Notes under the pieces: generated by a model
What the model was told of the DNA's origin: nothing
Seen by the model: only the letters and a program-made list of their open reading frames with translations
Database searches by the model: none
In this document: positions 52,138-63,216 of the stretch, piece by piece
Layout of the letters: each line of letters begins with the position of its first letter
How positions within the stretch are numbered: the stretch's first letter is position 1
NCBI RefSeq assembly: GCF_022539665.2
Contig: NC_081338.1
Coordinates: 930,001 to 994,000, forward strand
Source of the DNA: Daphnia carinata
Taxonomy: Eukaryota > Arthropoda > Branchiopoda > Diplostraca > Daphniidae
Direction: 5' to 3'
Length of the DNA stretch: 64,000 nt
Program-made: the position numbers and the translations under genes

Positions 52138-52968
52138 TGTAGAGCATTCTTCTGTGGAGATGAATAACTTTACTTATTAAGACAAATAGTAAAAAAATGA
52201 ACTAGGGAGGCGTTACTACAACGTCGAATATATTTTTTTTTAATAGGCCAAATGAATAACAAAGGAATACACAGTTATAAGGCATAAATGGGAAACAGAA
52301 ATACAAAATGGAGTTATGCGAATTTAGTCTTACCATCACCGCCGTGGCGAAGATGGAATAGAGATGTCAAATGTTGTACGAAAAGAATAAAGAAAACAGG
52401 GCTTGTCGGTCGCACAAGAAGCGATGAGAAGTACTCACAATAGTTATTGAATAAGATATAAATTATAACACTAGACTTAAACACTTAAACTCACTAGATT
52501 GGATGAATTAAACAGCACTTGTAGATAAAATAGCACTAGAATAAGAACTAGGACTGGAACTGGAACAAGAGCAGGAACAAGAACGAGAGAGAACTGAGAA
52601 ATTTAACTGAATTTTGGGGAAGAAAAAGGGATCCTTTTATAGGTTTACACGATTGAGGGGGACATAGCATTTCCGACAGATGACTCCGGAAATAAGTGGA
52701 GAACGTCGCACGCGTCCGACATTTCGCATTCACGGAAATGTATGGCGCGATGTCCTACGTATGGAACATGTCCAATCAGCGACAAGTAGGATGTAAGTAT
52801 AATATAAAAATGGAATTCAAGGAAATGTTAATGACACTTGAATTATTATATTTATAATATATCTTTTAAAGATAATGAATAACATACATAATCTATAATT
52901 TTGATATAAAGAAAAAAACAATGAAGATAAAATATGATTAAAAGCTGTATTTTGATGACTTCGTTACA
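52138..52968 (-). repeat. 3' LTR of element B'
   Basis: 831 bp; on the minus strand it runs TGTAACGAAGTCATC to GCTCTACA. Homologous to the solo LTR at 34949-35705. TATA box 'cctataaaagg' at 52643-52633. The polyadenylation signal seen in the solo LTR is changed to an A run here. It is preceded by a 'gcagggagtga' purine stretch and starts 33 bases after the env stop. Confidence 0.88.
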
Positions 52969-53001
52969 TCACTCCCTGCGGTGCGAGATTACGTCCCGTA
53001 A

Positions 53002-54688
53002 TCAGACTTGATAAGAGAAATCCGGTTCCGGTTCTTGAACTGGGTGACAGCATAACTTGCTGACGAGTCCGAAAAATCCACAGCCATAACAGATGCGTAA
53101 GAAAAGTAGACTAAGGAGGCAGAGTACACCAATGAAGAAATACTTTTTAATAGTTTCCCACCAGCTAGTATAAGTGGTCACTTCAGATGCTGATAACAAA
53201 ACGTTGGTGACGCTTGGTCGATTATTGGCTGAAAACTCACTCGGCGAATGTTCATTTATAGCTGCAGCAATAACAGCCATTATACTCATATGGTCCATAA
53301 TAGTTTCACTATACGCAGGGTTACTTTTATGTTCGTAGTAAAAAAATTTCATATCTTCATACCGAAAATAATGTGCAAGAGTTTGTACCGGTAATACGAT
53401 ACTTGCGTTCACGGGCTTCCAAGTGTTATTGTGAAACATATAAGGAATGTCATTGAAGTTCACGAACCCATTGGCCCAGTAACACGGCGAATATTTAACG
53501 AGTTCCCAACCGTCCAGGTTAATTGTATAATTTTTAAATTTTGGTTGCGGTCCGCAAGATGTTATGACGGTTTCGAAGGTCATATTTAAAGGTTTGCACG
53601 AGATGGCAAGGGCGGTTTTTCCAAAGGCTTGTAATTTTGTGTACTTGGGTAAATCTAGATGTGAAGCAGCTAACCAACCATTATACTGTGCCGCAATAAT
53701 TGCTCTTACATGCTTGGCATTTCTTGAATCACATTGTAAGATTTGAATTAATCGTGATAATTCATTTTCATGATCCGTAAGTTGATCACGAACATATTGT
53801 AAAGTAGCGGAATTGTCCTAATTTTGAGCGGAAGGTGGAGTGAGGTCCGCGAATGTTATTGTTGAAAAATTTTCCATGATAGCCGCCGTTGTAACGAAGA
53901 GTTTTGATTGGCCGACAATATTAAAGGCATCAGATTTCTTGAACAGGAATTTTGAATGGGAATACAACGCGGTTGAAAAGATAAATGGAAATCCAATTGT
54001 TTTTTGTCATCTTGAAGGCGAAAAATTTTGTCATTTCCCGTTTTTCGTATTAATTTTCCAATTCCAGATTCGATGAGATGAGCTTTTGGTTCACATCGTT
54101 GAGTATAGGTTTTGTCCCAAACCAATGTTAAATGATTATGCGACAAATAACCGGTTGATGAAGAAGCAACACCAATCGGTGTGGAAAAATTGGTATCTTC
54201 CACATCTTGGTACAGACGAATTTTCTCGAGCACACAATTAATAATTTCCACATCGATCGTTTGTAACCAATGACCGAAAATTTCAGGTTCACGGTCAAAT
54301 ATATATTTATTTTCCGCAGCAGTCATTTTTTTTCATCGTCACATCGAAGACTGTTAATCATGTCATTGCACTCATTTGGTGTAGTGTCAAGCGGAATTTT
54401 ATCGGGCACAACCACCAATTGTCCAAAAAAGTTCATGGCGACATGTCGAATTCGTTTCCACTTCGCACAAATATATCCTGGAAATTGAACTGCTGCACGA
54501 ACTTCACTGAACACTGAATATTGTACGTCAACGGAGTGTTTATCGCTTATTTCCGGATGACAATCGGCATCCGAAAATTGAGTTATTCCCATTTTCGTCG
54601 ATTCAGTACAATCGCATACGGTGGCTTCAAAGGCTCGAACGTTAAGTCCATAAAGACATAGCAGTAAAACAATTGGAAAAAGCGACAT
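53002..54688 (-). pseudogene. env of element B' (class III / chuvirus-like glycoprotein, inferred)
   Basis: Start chosen at 54688: this ATG begins the signal peptide 'MSLFPIVLLLCLYGLNVRAF', sits two bases after a candidate splice acceptor, and matches the start in B. An open frame upstream of it is probably non-coding. Ectodomain landmarks are 'VCDCTESTKMGITQFSDADC', 'TPNECNDMINSLRC' and 'NLDGWELVKYSPCYWANGFV'. A transmembrane helix ('YFFIGVLCLLSLLFLRICYG') and a short cytoplasmic tail follow. Breaks: a frameshift in an 8-base A run near 54330, another near 53930, and an in-frame stop near 53820. The last frame (53583-53002) is intact. Confidence 0.75.
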
Positions 54689-54712
54689 TTCTACATAGGT
54701 CACAAATATAAA
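54689..54712 (-). promoter_or_regulatory. Candidate splice acceptor before env of B'
   Basis: On the minus strand a long T-rich tract is followed by 'gtgacctatgtag', ending two bases before the env ATG. Position and AG match element B. Confidence 0.5.
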
Positions 54713-54763
54713 AAAAAGAAAAAAAACAATACTTAAGAAAAATTTAAACAGAACAGTGTCCAA

Positions 54764-55869
54764 AAATATTCTACATCGACATTGTTTTTTGTTTTTTTTA
54801 ATATTTTTGATTATACATATATATTTGAAATAAAATAAAAGGCAAAGAAAGGAGAGAAAAGAAAGTAAAAGTGAAAAATTTTGCCGTCGGCCATCAAAAG
54901 GTCAACGATTTCCCGTCGGCTTTTCACTAGCTACGCTACAGCAAAAGATAGGAGAATAAAGAGTATCGCATTATAACTGTGTTTTCGGGCATAAGGAAAA
55001 ATTATTTTTAATCGAAAAGGATATCGTTTGAAAGAGGAGAAGATGCTCGTATTTATCAAAAAGAAATAATAGAAAAAGATTGATTTGTTTAATTATGTGG
55101 AGAAGATAAGAAACGTTTAAAATTTTACGGCGGAAAAGGTCCGTGCGCGGAAGGTCAAACTCAGATTTCGTTTTTTTTTCTAAGTCCAACGCAGGGAAAA
55201 GGGCTAGAAACGGAGGGAAAAGAAAGTGAAATATGAACAGGTGGGCGGGGCTAACGCGGCTTGAGGGGAACAAGGAATTTTCAGCGTACGAATGCAAGTG
55301 GATGGCAAGGCTTGTTAGTCGCCCTCCGGCAAAAAGAAGGAGCAAGAATGTTTTTCTCCACTTGGTTCGAAGTGTTGGAACGCTTCAACATTGAAGCAAA
55401 GAAGGTGAAAGGAAGTGTGAAAGAGAGTTGATAAAACTCAACGAAAGAAAATATATTTCTTAGCTCGCTGCAAAGTGTAGGGGCAGTTTCAGTGTGGAAG
55501 AAGAAAGAAAGGTGAAAGAAGTGTGAAAAGGACCTGATTAAAGTTAATGAAAGAAAATATATATTCCCTCACTTGCGAAGTGCGAGTGTAGCTACAGTGT
55601 TCAACAGGAAAGAAAAGTGAAAAGAAGTGGGGAAAACGAGAGACGCGGACAAAAATCTGGGCGTTGGCTACATCTAATAAGGAGACATATAGAAAAAGTT
55701 ACTTGGAGGTGTAGGGAAAAGAAGTTTTGTGTGTGAAAAATACTTTTGTGCGTTTAGAAGAAAAGTTTTGTTTCTACAACATTGATTTTGTTTCTACAAC
55801 GTTGAACAGGACTACAAAAAAAACAAAAAATGCAGATAAATGAAAAAGAATACTCTACAAAATAATAAT
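54764..55869. other. Spacer between P2' and env of B'
   Basis: The sense (minus) strand is pyrimidine-rich. Two similar ~110-base passages around 55375-55490 and 55495-55610 repeat the pattern 'gaaggtgaaagaagtgtgaaa ... gaaagaaaatatat'. No conserved protein is seen. Confidence 0.5.
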
Positions 55870-56394
55870 CTAATCTGATGGATTCAGAAATCTTGGTCCG
55901 TGAGGGCGCCTTCTCAGCCGTTCGCAGGTAGGGCACACGTCCTGCAACCACCATTTACATAAAACCCACTTTTGTGGTGGGGGCATTCGGTTTTGTGGGT
56001 CAAGCTCAAGAATTTCCTGAAGCTTTTCCACAGATCGTTTCAAATTTTTCTCATTTAGAGCTTTGTTAAGCTCCAACTTCAAGATTCCCGTGCGAACATT
56101 TAGTTCGCGTTGATAGAGGGCGTGTCGGGTCGGCCAGGCGGGGTAAGGGAAAGAATAAACAGGTTCCGGAAGGAGTGTAGCAATTGGTCTGGGTCGCACA
56201 GGGTTGGTTTGCGCCTGGGGTGGAACCGGGTTGGGTTGCACCTGGGGTGGAACCGGTGGAGTGAGAAGGTGTCCTGATGGCCCCGTTTCCGGCTCACCCG
56301 AATGTTGTGGCCTAAGCCGCCAAGAACTGTCCGAACTATGTCGACGAGTGGTGTAAGGTGACAGCCGATATCCTCCATTGGTGTCCTTAGGCAT
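55870..56394 (-). CDS. P2' accessory protein of B' (174 aa), unknown function
   Basis: Start at the ATG 56394-56392; the frame is open further upstream but without ATG. The N-terminal half is Ser/Pro-rich, with repeated 'PVPPQVQPNPVPPQAQTNPV'. The conserved core is 'RTGILKLELNKALNEKNLKR' then 'LQEILELDPQNRMPPPQKW', and the C-terminus has a CxxC ('DVCPTCERLRRRPHG') with basic residues, suggesting zinc or nucleic-acid binding (inference). It is the positional equivalent of P2 (29189-29607) and intact. No known family recognised. Confidence 0.65.
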   Translation of the reverse strand: MPKDTNGGYRLSPYTTRRHSSDSSWRLRPQHSGEPETGPSGHLLTPPVPPQVQPNPVPPQAQTNPVRPRPIATLLPEPVYSFPYPAWPTRHALYQRELNVRTGILKLELNKALNEKNLKRSVEKLQEILELDPQNRMPPPQKWVLCKWWLQDVCPTCERLRRRPHGPRFLNPSD

Positions 56395-56466
56395 TTTCGG
56401 GAAAAACTTTTGCTGGTGTAAAACGAGTTCACAAACAGCGAGGAAAGATTGATTCCTTCCATCCAA

Positions 56467-57465
56467 CAGCGCCGAATATATAACAGGATAGTGTTGTCGT
56501 CAACTATCTTGAGAGAACTTCTCGGAATTGAGAATCATTTCCATTTCTTCTTCAATAATGACACGTTTAATGGCTGTCTTAATTGTTTTCTTCCCGATGT
56601 TGTAAGCAATTTTTTTCTTTTGATTTGAATCCATTTTTCCTTTTTTTATGCGAGGCGAGAGAAGATGTAACCGTATAGGGCAACAGCCAGAAGGAACAGA
56701 TTACCAATTCCACGAAATACAACACACACGCAAAATTTCATATATATCGAACATACATATATATCAGAAATAACAAATGGCATAACCTAAACATAACTAG
56801 AGGAAATGGAATAGGTTAACATCGAAGTATATATACTGTATATATATATATATATAATATTGGGACGTATGTATATATATGGGTTTCTGTATTCACATCT
56901 CTTGTCGTCGTTTTCTTATCCGATTTTATTACAGTAGTGTAATACTACTCTTCATTTGGCTATATTTGAATTCTAATTTTATTCATTAGATTTTTTTCTT
57001 CAAGTCTTTATTAATCGCGTATTATAAAAGAGAAGAAAACTTTCTTATTATTGCGATAATGTAATAACAAACTTAACCAAAAAAAATTATACCAATTTCG
57101 AAAAACTAAATGGTAACTATATTGCTTGTCAGACAAGCGAATACAAGAGATGCCATAACATATAAGTTGAACAAGGATAACAAGAATACAAACATGAATA
57201 TAAGAGAATATAACCATAAAAACACATGCACAAGAGGATAATATGACACATAACACGAAAGAACTACAATAATTACATTATAAATTTGATCGTCACCAAC
57301 AATTTTAGGCAATTTAATTTTATTGTTGATGTGTAATTAAAGAAAAAAATTTAGAATAACAAATTTAAACTTTAAAATAAATAAAGCTCAAAAAAGTGAT
57401 TTTTTTAACAAAAAATACAAGAAATTAATTGTAAAGACGATAAAAATTCCAGATTTCTTCCTCTA
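56467..57465. other. Spacer between P1' and P2' of B'
   Basis: AT-rich. Contains a (TA)n run around 56838-56857 and several A/T microsatellite-like stretches. No gene or tRNA-like segment evident. Confidence 0.55.
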
Positions 57466-58008
57466 TTAATCCTTTTTGCAGAACCTGCAGCGATAATCTG
57501 GATTCCAATCCTCAGGGAACCATCCATAGAGAGGTGGGCTCCTATTTTCTGTGTCCAGATCCAGAATTCCTTTTAGTTTCATCACTGCTTTCTTCCAGTT
57601 CTCTTGACGAATGTGTACCTGGAGCTCTTCGGCCATATCCCTTGTTCTCCTCCTCATCTCCCTGTTGAAGCGCCTCTTTTCCTTACGCCAAGCGCGTTCC
57701 TGGTCTGAATCCTCAGAATGAGGTCCTGGGCTCCTGTAGTTATCCCAGATCTCGTCGAACCTTTCCATGTCGGCGTCTCGCTTCTTTTGTTCTTCCTTGG
57801 TCAATGTAGGTTGGTGCACCCACTAGTCGATGGCCTTTTCCAATTCCTTTTCGGCTTCCTCATCGGTGCTTTCCAGCTCTCCTTCTTCTAGCTTACGTCG
57901 TTTGTTGGCCGGTTCTTCCTTTTCGATGAGCGATTGTGACGTCGTCGCCACTTTAATGTTTTGAGCGACGTCCCACACATTCAATTCCACCGTGTCTTCA
58001 GAGTTCAT
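57466..58008 (-). pseudogene. P1' accessory protein of B', one in-frame stop
   Basis: ATG at 58008-58006. One frame of ~180 codons carries a single TAG at 57825-57823. The N-terminal part has a basic/acidic 'ANKRRKLEEGELES', like a nuclear localisation signal. The C-terminal part has arginine-rich helices, then 'IRQENWKKAVMKLKGILDLD' and 'ENRSPPLYGWFPEDW', ending with a CxxC 'CRFCKKD'. It is the positional and sequence equivalent of P1 in element B; the shared core supports a functional constraint in the past. A single stop could be a recent mutation. Confidence 0.68.
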
Positions 58009-58057
58009 GTTAGAATCCCACTAGCAAATACGAGTTGATGACTATCTGCCCTACGTA

Positions 58058-59784
58058 TCACGAGCTTATATAGTCCCTTCTGCCCGTAATTAAAGCAGAG
58101 AAGAAAAGATTCAAATTAAAATCCAGCGGTGTATCGAATAGGCTTCCTGCGATTTCTTTTTGGACGTCCGGTGTTCGCGACTGTTTGAGGTGAATTCCTT
58201 TCCCAAATTCACGAAAAGTTCCAGGTTGTATTTCGATTGATGGACACTTTTCCGCCGTGTCTTCCGCGTAATTTCCAGAATCTTGCGAATCCAGATGAAT
58301 GAAATCCATCTCCATCGTTTTGTCAATCGAATTCGGATTATTTTCCGTCGTTCGAGGCTGCAGTGGTTTAAAGTCTTTTCCGGTGTGTGCTTTCATGTCT
58401 TCGTCAAGAAGTGGGGTGTTGACAACAGAAGTAGCAGAAGAGGCTCGGTCTTCCAAAGCATTGTTTCATATAAAGGTTTTAATCTGTTAACATGAGTACG
58501 TTGACAGATATAAGAATTATCCGCTATATCTACTGTATTATTAGAATATAGTTTCACTATCGTATATGGTCCTTTATATTTAGAAGTGAGTTTCCTACTA
58601 TCCCCGTCTTTAACTAAAACGAATATCCAATAACACTCTATCGCCTAACGCATATCGTCTTTCTTTCGCACGTTTGTTATATTGTTCCCTCTGACGCTTC
58701 CTAGCTTTTTCGCTTTCTTCCCTAACTCTTTGGAAACTATACCGCAAACGTTCTGCTAAATTACCCACATAATCAGAAGAAAATTTAGACGTTTTTGGAG
58801 ACGCATCGAGAAATTCATTAATTGGAATATTTGGATCCCTACCTCGGAGTAAATAATAAGGGGTGTCAAGTGTTGAAGCGTGCACTGAGCTACGATAAGC
58901 AAATAATACATCGTCTAACATATCTTCCTAATTGGAATGCACTCCATCTTTTAATTCTTTCATTAACATTGTTGTTAACGTCCTATTAAATCTTTCCGTT
59001 TCCCCATTACTGGCTGGATTATACGCGGTAGTCAATCGCTGATCGATTTTTAATTTCTTACCAAAATATCGAAATAATTTTGATGTGAAATTTGTTCCTC
59101 GGTCAGAAAGAATGGTTTTCGGCATCCCTTGACGTACAATAATAGTTTTACATACACACTCAGCTGTTAACGCAGTTCGAACTTTTAAAGCGACAGCTTC
59201 TACCCCATCGGCTAAAATAATCGGTAATAACTAAAATATAACTATTTACGTTAGGTGAAGGAGGTGTAATAGGCCCTAAAAAAGTCCATTCCAATTACTT
59301 GAAAAGGTGCTTTGGCAACTTCGTGAGGGTGCAAAAGTGCTCTATATGTAGATGAAGTGTTAGCGATACACACTTCGCAAGCTTGGCAATAATCTTTAAT
59401 ATCCCCTCTCATATTAGGCCAATAATAATGATTTTTAACTTTTAAATAAGTTTTATAAAAAGCTACATGTCCTCCCATCGGTGCATCATGTAATTCTTTG
59501 AGCACTAGATGGTGGAGCGATACAGGTAACACTAACTGATAATTTATTTCACTACGCCTGCCATTTAGGGAAGGCAACTCATGCCGATAAAGAGTACCTT
59601 CAATAATTTCAAAATATTCGATCTCTTTTACCCAATCAGGCCTAGATTGCTTAAAAACTTCCTCCAGCTCACCTTTCTCTAAATAATTCCTAATAGCTAC
59701 ACACAGTTCATCTTCTAACTGCTTTTCACAAATTAACTTAATATTTTTTCCAGTTTGAATACTATCAATTTTTAAACATGACAA
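58058..59784 (-). pseudogene. Integrase and pol tail of B'
   Basis: 59784-59251 encodes the zinc-binding domain ('PMGGHVAFYKTYLKVKNHYY', 'CQACEVC') and 'VIGMDFF', the first Asp, where the frame slips. 59125-58928 has 'PKTILSDRGTNFTSKLFRYF' (second Asp) and 'YNPASNGETERFNRTLTTML' (Glu), followed by a TAA at 58927-58925 and the C-terminal region 58921-58610. A GPY/F-like stretch lies around 58585-58565, then a tail frame (58456-58058) related loosely to the element B tail. Confidence 0.85.
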
Positions 59785-59788
59785 ACAG

Positions 59789-61400
59789 TCACAAATTTTG
59801 GTGAATACGCCCCGGCCTATACTTTAATTCGTAATTCGTCGCAACTAATAGAATAGCCCAGCGTCCTAATCTCCCGTTATTATTCTTTTGATCCTTAGGC
59901 CACTGCAATGGACGATGATCACTAATAATTTCAAATGGCTTATCCAAAAGATAATGTCTACAGTGTTTAATCGCATCAATCACTGCTAAAGCTTCTTTTT
60001 CTGTTGTGGCTTATTTCATCTCAGCTTTCGTGAATTGTCTACTAGAATATGCTATCGGATGTTCGTGGCCATTTTGTATCTGCGAAAGTACCCCTCCTAT
60101 TCCATAATCACATGCGTCTGTGAAAAGTAAAAATTTTTCATTGAAATTGGGGTAAACTAATACTGGGGGCGTAACTAGAGTTCGCATTTTTTCAAAGGCA
60201 GCTTGTTCCTCAGTACCCCAAACAAAAGGTTTTCTGCTAAGGTCCTTATGAGTTAATCTGGTCAATGGCTTAGCTATTGATCCGAAATTTTGAATAAATC
60301 GTCTATGATATCCGGTTAATCCCAAAAATGACCTCACTTTATCTACAGAAGCAGGCGTTTTATAATTCACTGTTTTATCAATTTTCCCTGGGTCAAGCTT
60401 AATTCCCTCGGTTGAAATGACATGGCCTAAATAATTTACCGATTGTTTAATAAACTGGCACTTTTTAAGTATTAATTTTAAATTTGCATCCCTTAGCAAT
60501 TGAAAAATTTCCCGAATATCCCTCAAATGGTCATCGAAATTATCGGAAAAGATTATCACATCATCCAAATAAACTAATGCCTTACTTCCCAAAACGTCTT
60601 TCAGTACATAATTCATTTGCCTTTGAAAGGTGGCAGGTGCACTGCACAGCCCCAAGGCCATACGTTTCAATTCGTAAAGATTATTTTCTACAACAAATGC
60701 TGTTTTTTCAATAGCTGGCTCATCTACCTGAATTTGCCAATAGCCTGAAGCTAAAGCAAGAGTAGGGAAAAATTTCTTCCCATACAATTTATCCAATGTT
60801 TCATCTATCCTTGGCATAGGAAGCGAATCTTCCTTTGTGGTACTACTTAATTTTCGATAATCTACGCAAAATCTGACTTCTCCACTTTTTTTCTCAACCA
60901 AAACCACAGGTGAAGCCCATGGCGAATGCGAATACTGAATTACGCCTGCATTGCGCATTTCTTGTATTTTATCCTCCAATAATTTTCTTTGATTATTTGT
61001 AACTCTGTAAGGGCGTTGTCGAATGGGGCCTCGTCCCTGTGTAACAATTGTATGTTTTATAAGATCTGTGTTGCCTAATTCCGAATCTTTTGCTGCGAAC
61101 AAGTCGTGAAAGTCATTTAATAATTTAGTGAGCTGTGTTTGAAATTCAGGGTCGACTTCCGGAATTACAATAGGCTCTTTTACTACGTTAGGCCTGTCCT
61201 CAACCTTTCTTAAAGAAATTTTCCCAATCACTCGAGTAGTAATTTCGATGCGACCAAATATCGTATCCCTAGGAATTTTGACTTGATTTAACGAATGATT
61301 TTCAACCAGAATATTATATGTTCGATCTCCCGATAATTTTCCTACGAACTCCTCAATAAAAACTCCGGCCGGCAAATCTTATGCTGGGGTAAATATAAAA
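59789..61400 (-). pseudogene. RT and RNase H of B'
   Basis: A 454-codon open frame (61375-60011) holds the whole RT: 'HSPWASPVVLVEKKSGEVRF', 'CVDYRKLSSTTKEDSLPMPR' and 'YLDDVIIFSDNFDDHLRDIR'. Motif A reads 'TLALASGYWQ': the catalytic Asp is Ala (codon 60757-60755), so polymerase activity should be lost although the frame is open. RNase H starts with 'LFTDACDYGIGGVLSQIQNG', meets a TAA at 60013-60011, continues with 'ISDHRPLQWPKDQKNNNGRL', and shifts frame near 59789. Confidence 0.9.
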
Positions 61401-61452
61401 GTTGTATTAGGCGGAACAAACGGAAATGACCCTTTCATTTGCGCGGCAATTA

Positions 61453-61830
61453 CTAGCGACGAGATAACGTCGTCTGTTTGACCGTCGTAATTGCCATATC
61501 CGGAATGCTAGAAATAGCTGCTCCCTGCTTATCTCTTGCTAAATAAATGCTCTTGGCTGCTCCATCAAGAAATTTGTGTTTCTGGATTGCGTCCCATCCA
61601 AAGATACAGTCTCCAGAAACACCATTTGTAACAATAAACTCCTGTTTCAAAATTGACTCTCCGTATCGTACGGGTAAAGTAACTCTTCCCAGCGTATGTA
61701 ATTTTTTCTCCACTACATCGTATAAATCAAAATCAAGTTGACTGCAGATCACTTGACCTCTTTGGGGTAACTTCCTAAATAATCTCTCGTGAATAATACT
61801 CTTAGACGCGCCTGTATCGAATAATGCCTA
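61453..61830 (-). pseudogene. Protease of B'
   Basis: Directly after a TAG at 61830-61828 the frame reads 'ALFDTGASK', the active site, then 'VICSQLDFDLYDVVEKKLHT' and 'VSGDCIFGWDAIQKHKFLDG'. It stops at 61453 and the RT frame resumes in another phase. Confidence 0.87.
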
Positions 61831-63193
61831 AAATGGGATCTGAAAAATTTTCAATGGAATTCTCGGTGTCGATTCATTCGTTATAGTTGTTAATTTTCCG
61901 ACTTGTCGGGATTTAAACGGAGGCTCCCTATCAACTGACCCGAAGTTACAGTTGATACCTTGGTTTCCCTGACTTTGAGGAGGACCCGGAATGTTAGGCC
62001 ACTTCGGGTTTTTTGCCCTTCGACAGTTGTTTGATTTATGGCCAATTTCCCGACATGCATAGCATATTGGTGGCAGAGCTTGTTCCAAACTTTGCCGTTG
62101 ATATTTGCGACAATCAACCTGAGAATGACCCCGAATTCCACAAAAATTAAATCAAGTCAGCTGTGGCGGTGTAGGCTTATAGTTAGAATCACCAGCTGGT
62201 TTTGAAAAAGAGGGTCTAGGAGCTGTAGGCCTATCTGGAAATTTATTGAAATTTTGTGCACCATTGTATTTGTTCTCGGCTGAGGAGGTCTCCAATTTCT
62301 ATCCTGGTTACTGTTACTAGCTTGGAACGAAACTTGTTTTTTATAGGGTGCACTTGATACGTATCTTTTTTGTCGAATTGCAATTGCCTTACCGCTTGCG
62401 TTAGCTCGAGAAATGCGCTCTTAATTTCGTCCTTCTCAGTTTTAGGGTCATCTACTTGTTTACTCTCTTGAATAATATTTGCTACAGCATTACTGACAAA
62501 TTCTTTTTGGTCCAATATCATTTCCTTTAATTCTTTAAATTCTGCGTCTCTGGTGGCAGACGGCTCAGTCACTGCCCGAATAAAATCGTGTTTTTCCCTA
62601 TCTGTTTCCATGGCTTCTAATCGTAAAGCATACACTCGCGTTGCAGCAACAAGATCGTTAAAGTTCTTGAATTCTTTATATTTAACTTTCGATTGTTATT
62701 TGGAATCCAACCCCTCTATAAATTTTTGCATAAAGACTATAGCGAAAGACGCTTCTGAATAGCCTACAGGATATGCGCGTTTGAAAGTTTCCTGCAAACG
62801 ATGAGCATATTCTATAATCTTTTCCCCTGGCTTACGCTTAGCTTTATTAAACTTCTTTTGATAAAAATCTGCATTTTCGTCACCATGAAAATGATCAAGA
62901 AGAGATTCCTTAATCAGAGCATAGTTGTGAGGATGAACCTTCAAAGTTGCCTGAATGATCGAGAAAGCTTTATCAACCAATTTTGCCCTTAACATCTGAA
63001 TAATTTTCCCCTCAGACCAACCTGGCCCATCTAATATACTTTCAAAAGATTTTAACCGGGAGTCGAAACTTACGATGGGGTTACCAGAAAACGAGGGAAG
63101 TAGCTATAAACGGGAAAAGGTGTGTTGATTATTTTGGAAATCGTTCAAATCATCGACCGTGGCCGCTCTTGATGGAGAACAAGATTCCGCCAT
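61828..63193 (-). pseudogene. gag of B' (capsid, two zinc knuckles)
   Basis: Start ATG at 63193 ('MAESCSPSRAATVDDLNDFQ'), matching element B at 14670. The capsid is read from 62995 ('MLRAKLVDKAFSIIQATLKV', 'LLDHFHGDENADFYQKKFNK'). A TAA at ~62698-62696 breaks it; the frame to 62243 ends with a Gln/Lys-rich linker. Near 62150-61990 there are a degraded knuckle and a good CCHC knuckle 'CYACREIGHKSNNC'. The C-terminal linker leads into protease. Confidence 0.85.
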
Positions 63194-63216
63194 GTTTCAA
63201 GTAAATATGGGAAAAT

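Noticed and set aside
54689-54763. N-terminal extension of the B' env frame (25 codons, phenylalanine-rich)
   Set aside because: It lies over the T-rich tract and candidate splice acceptor and has no counterpart in element B; the ATG at 54688 directly starts a signal peptide.
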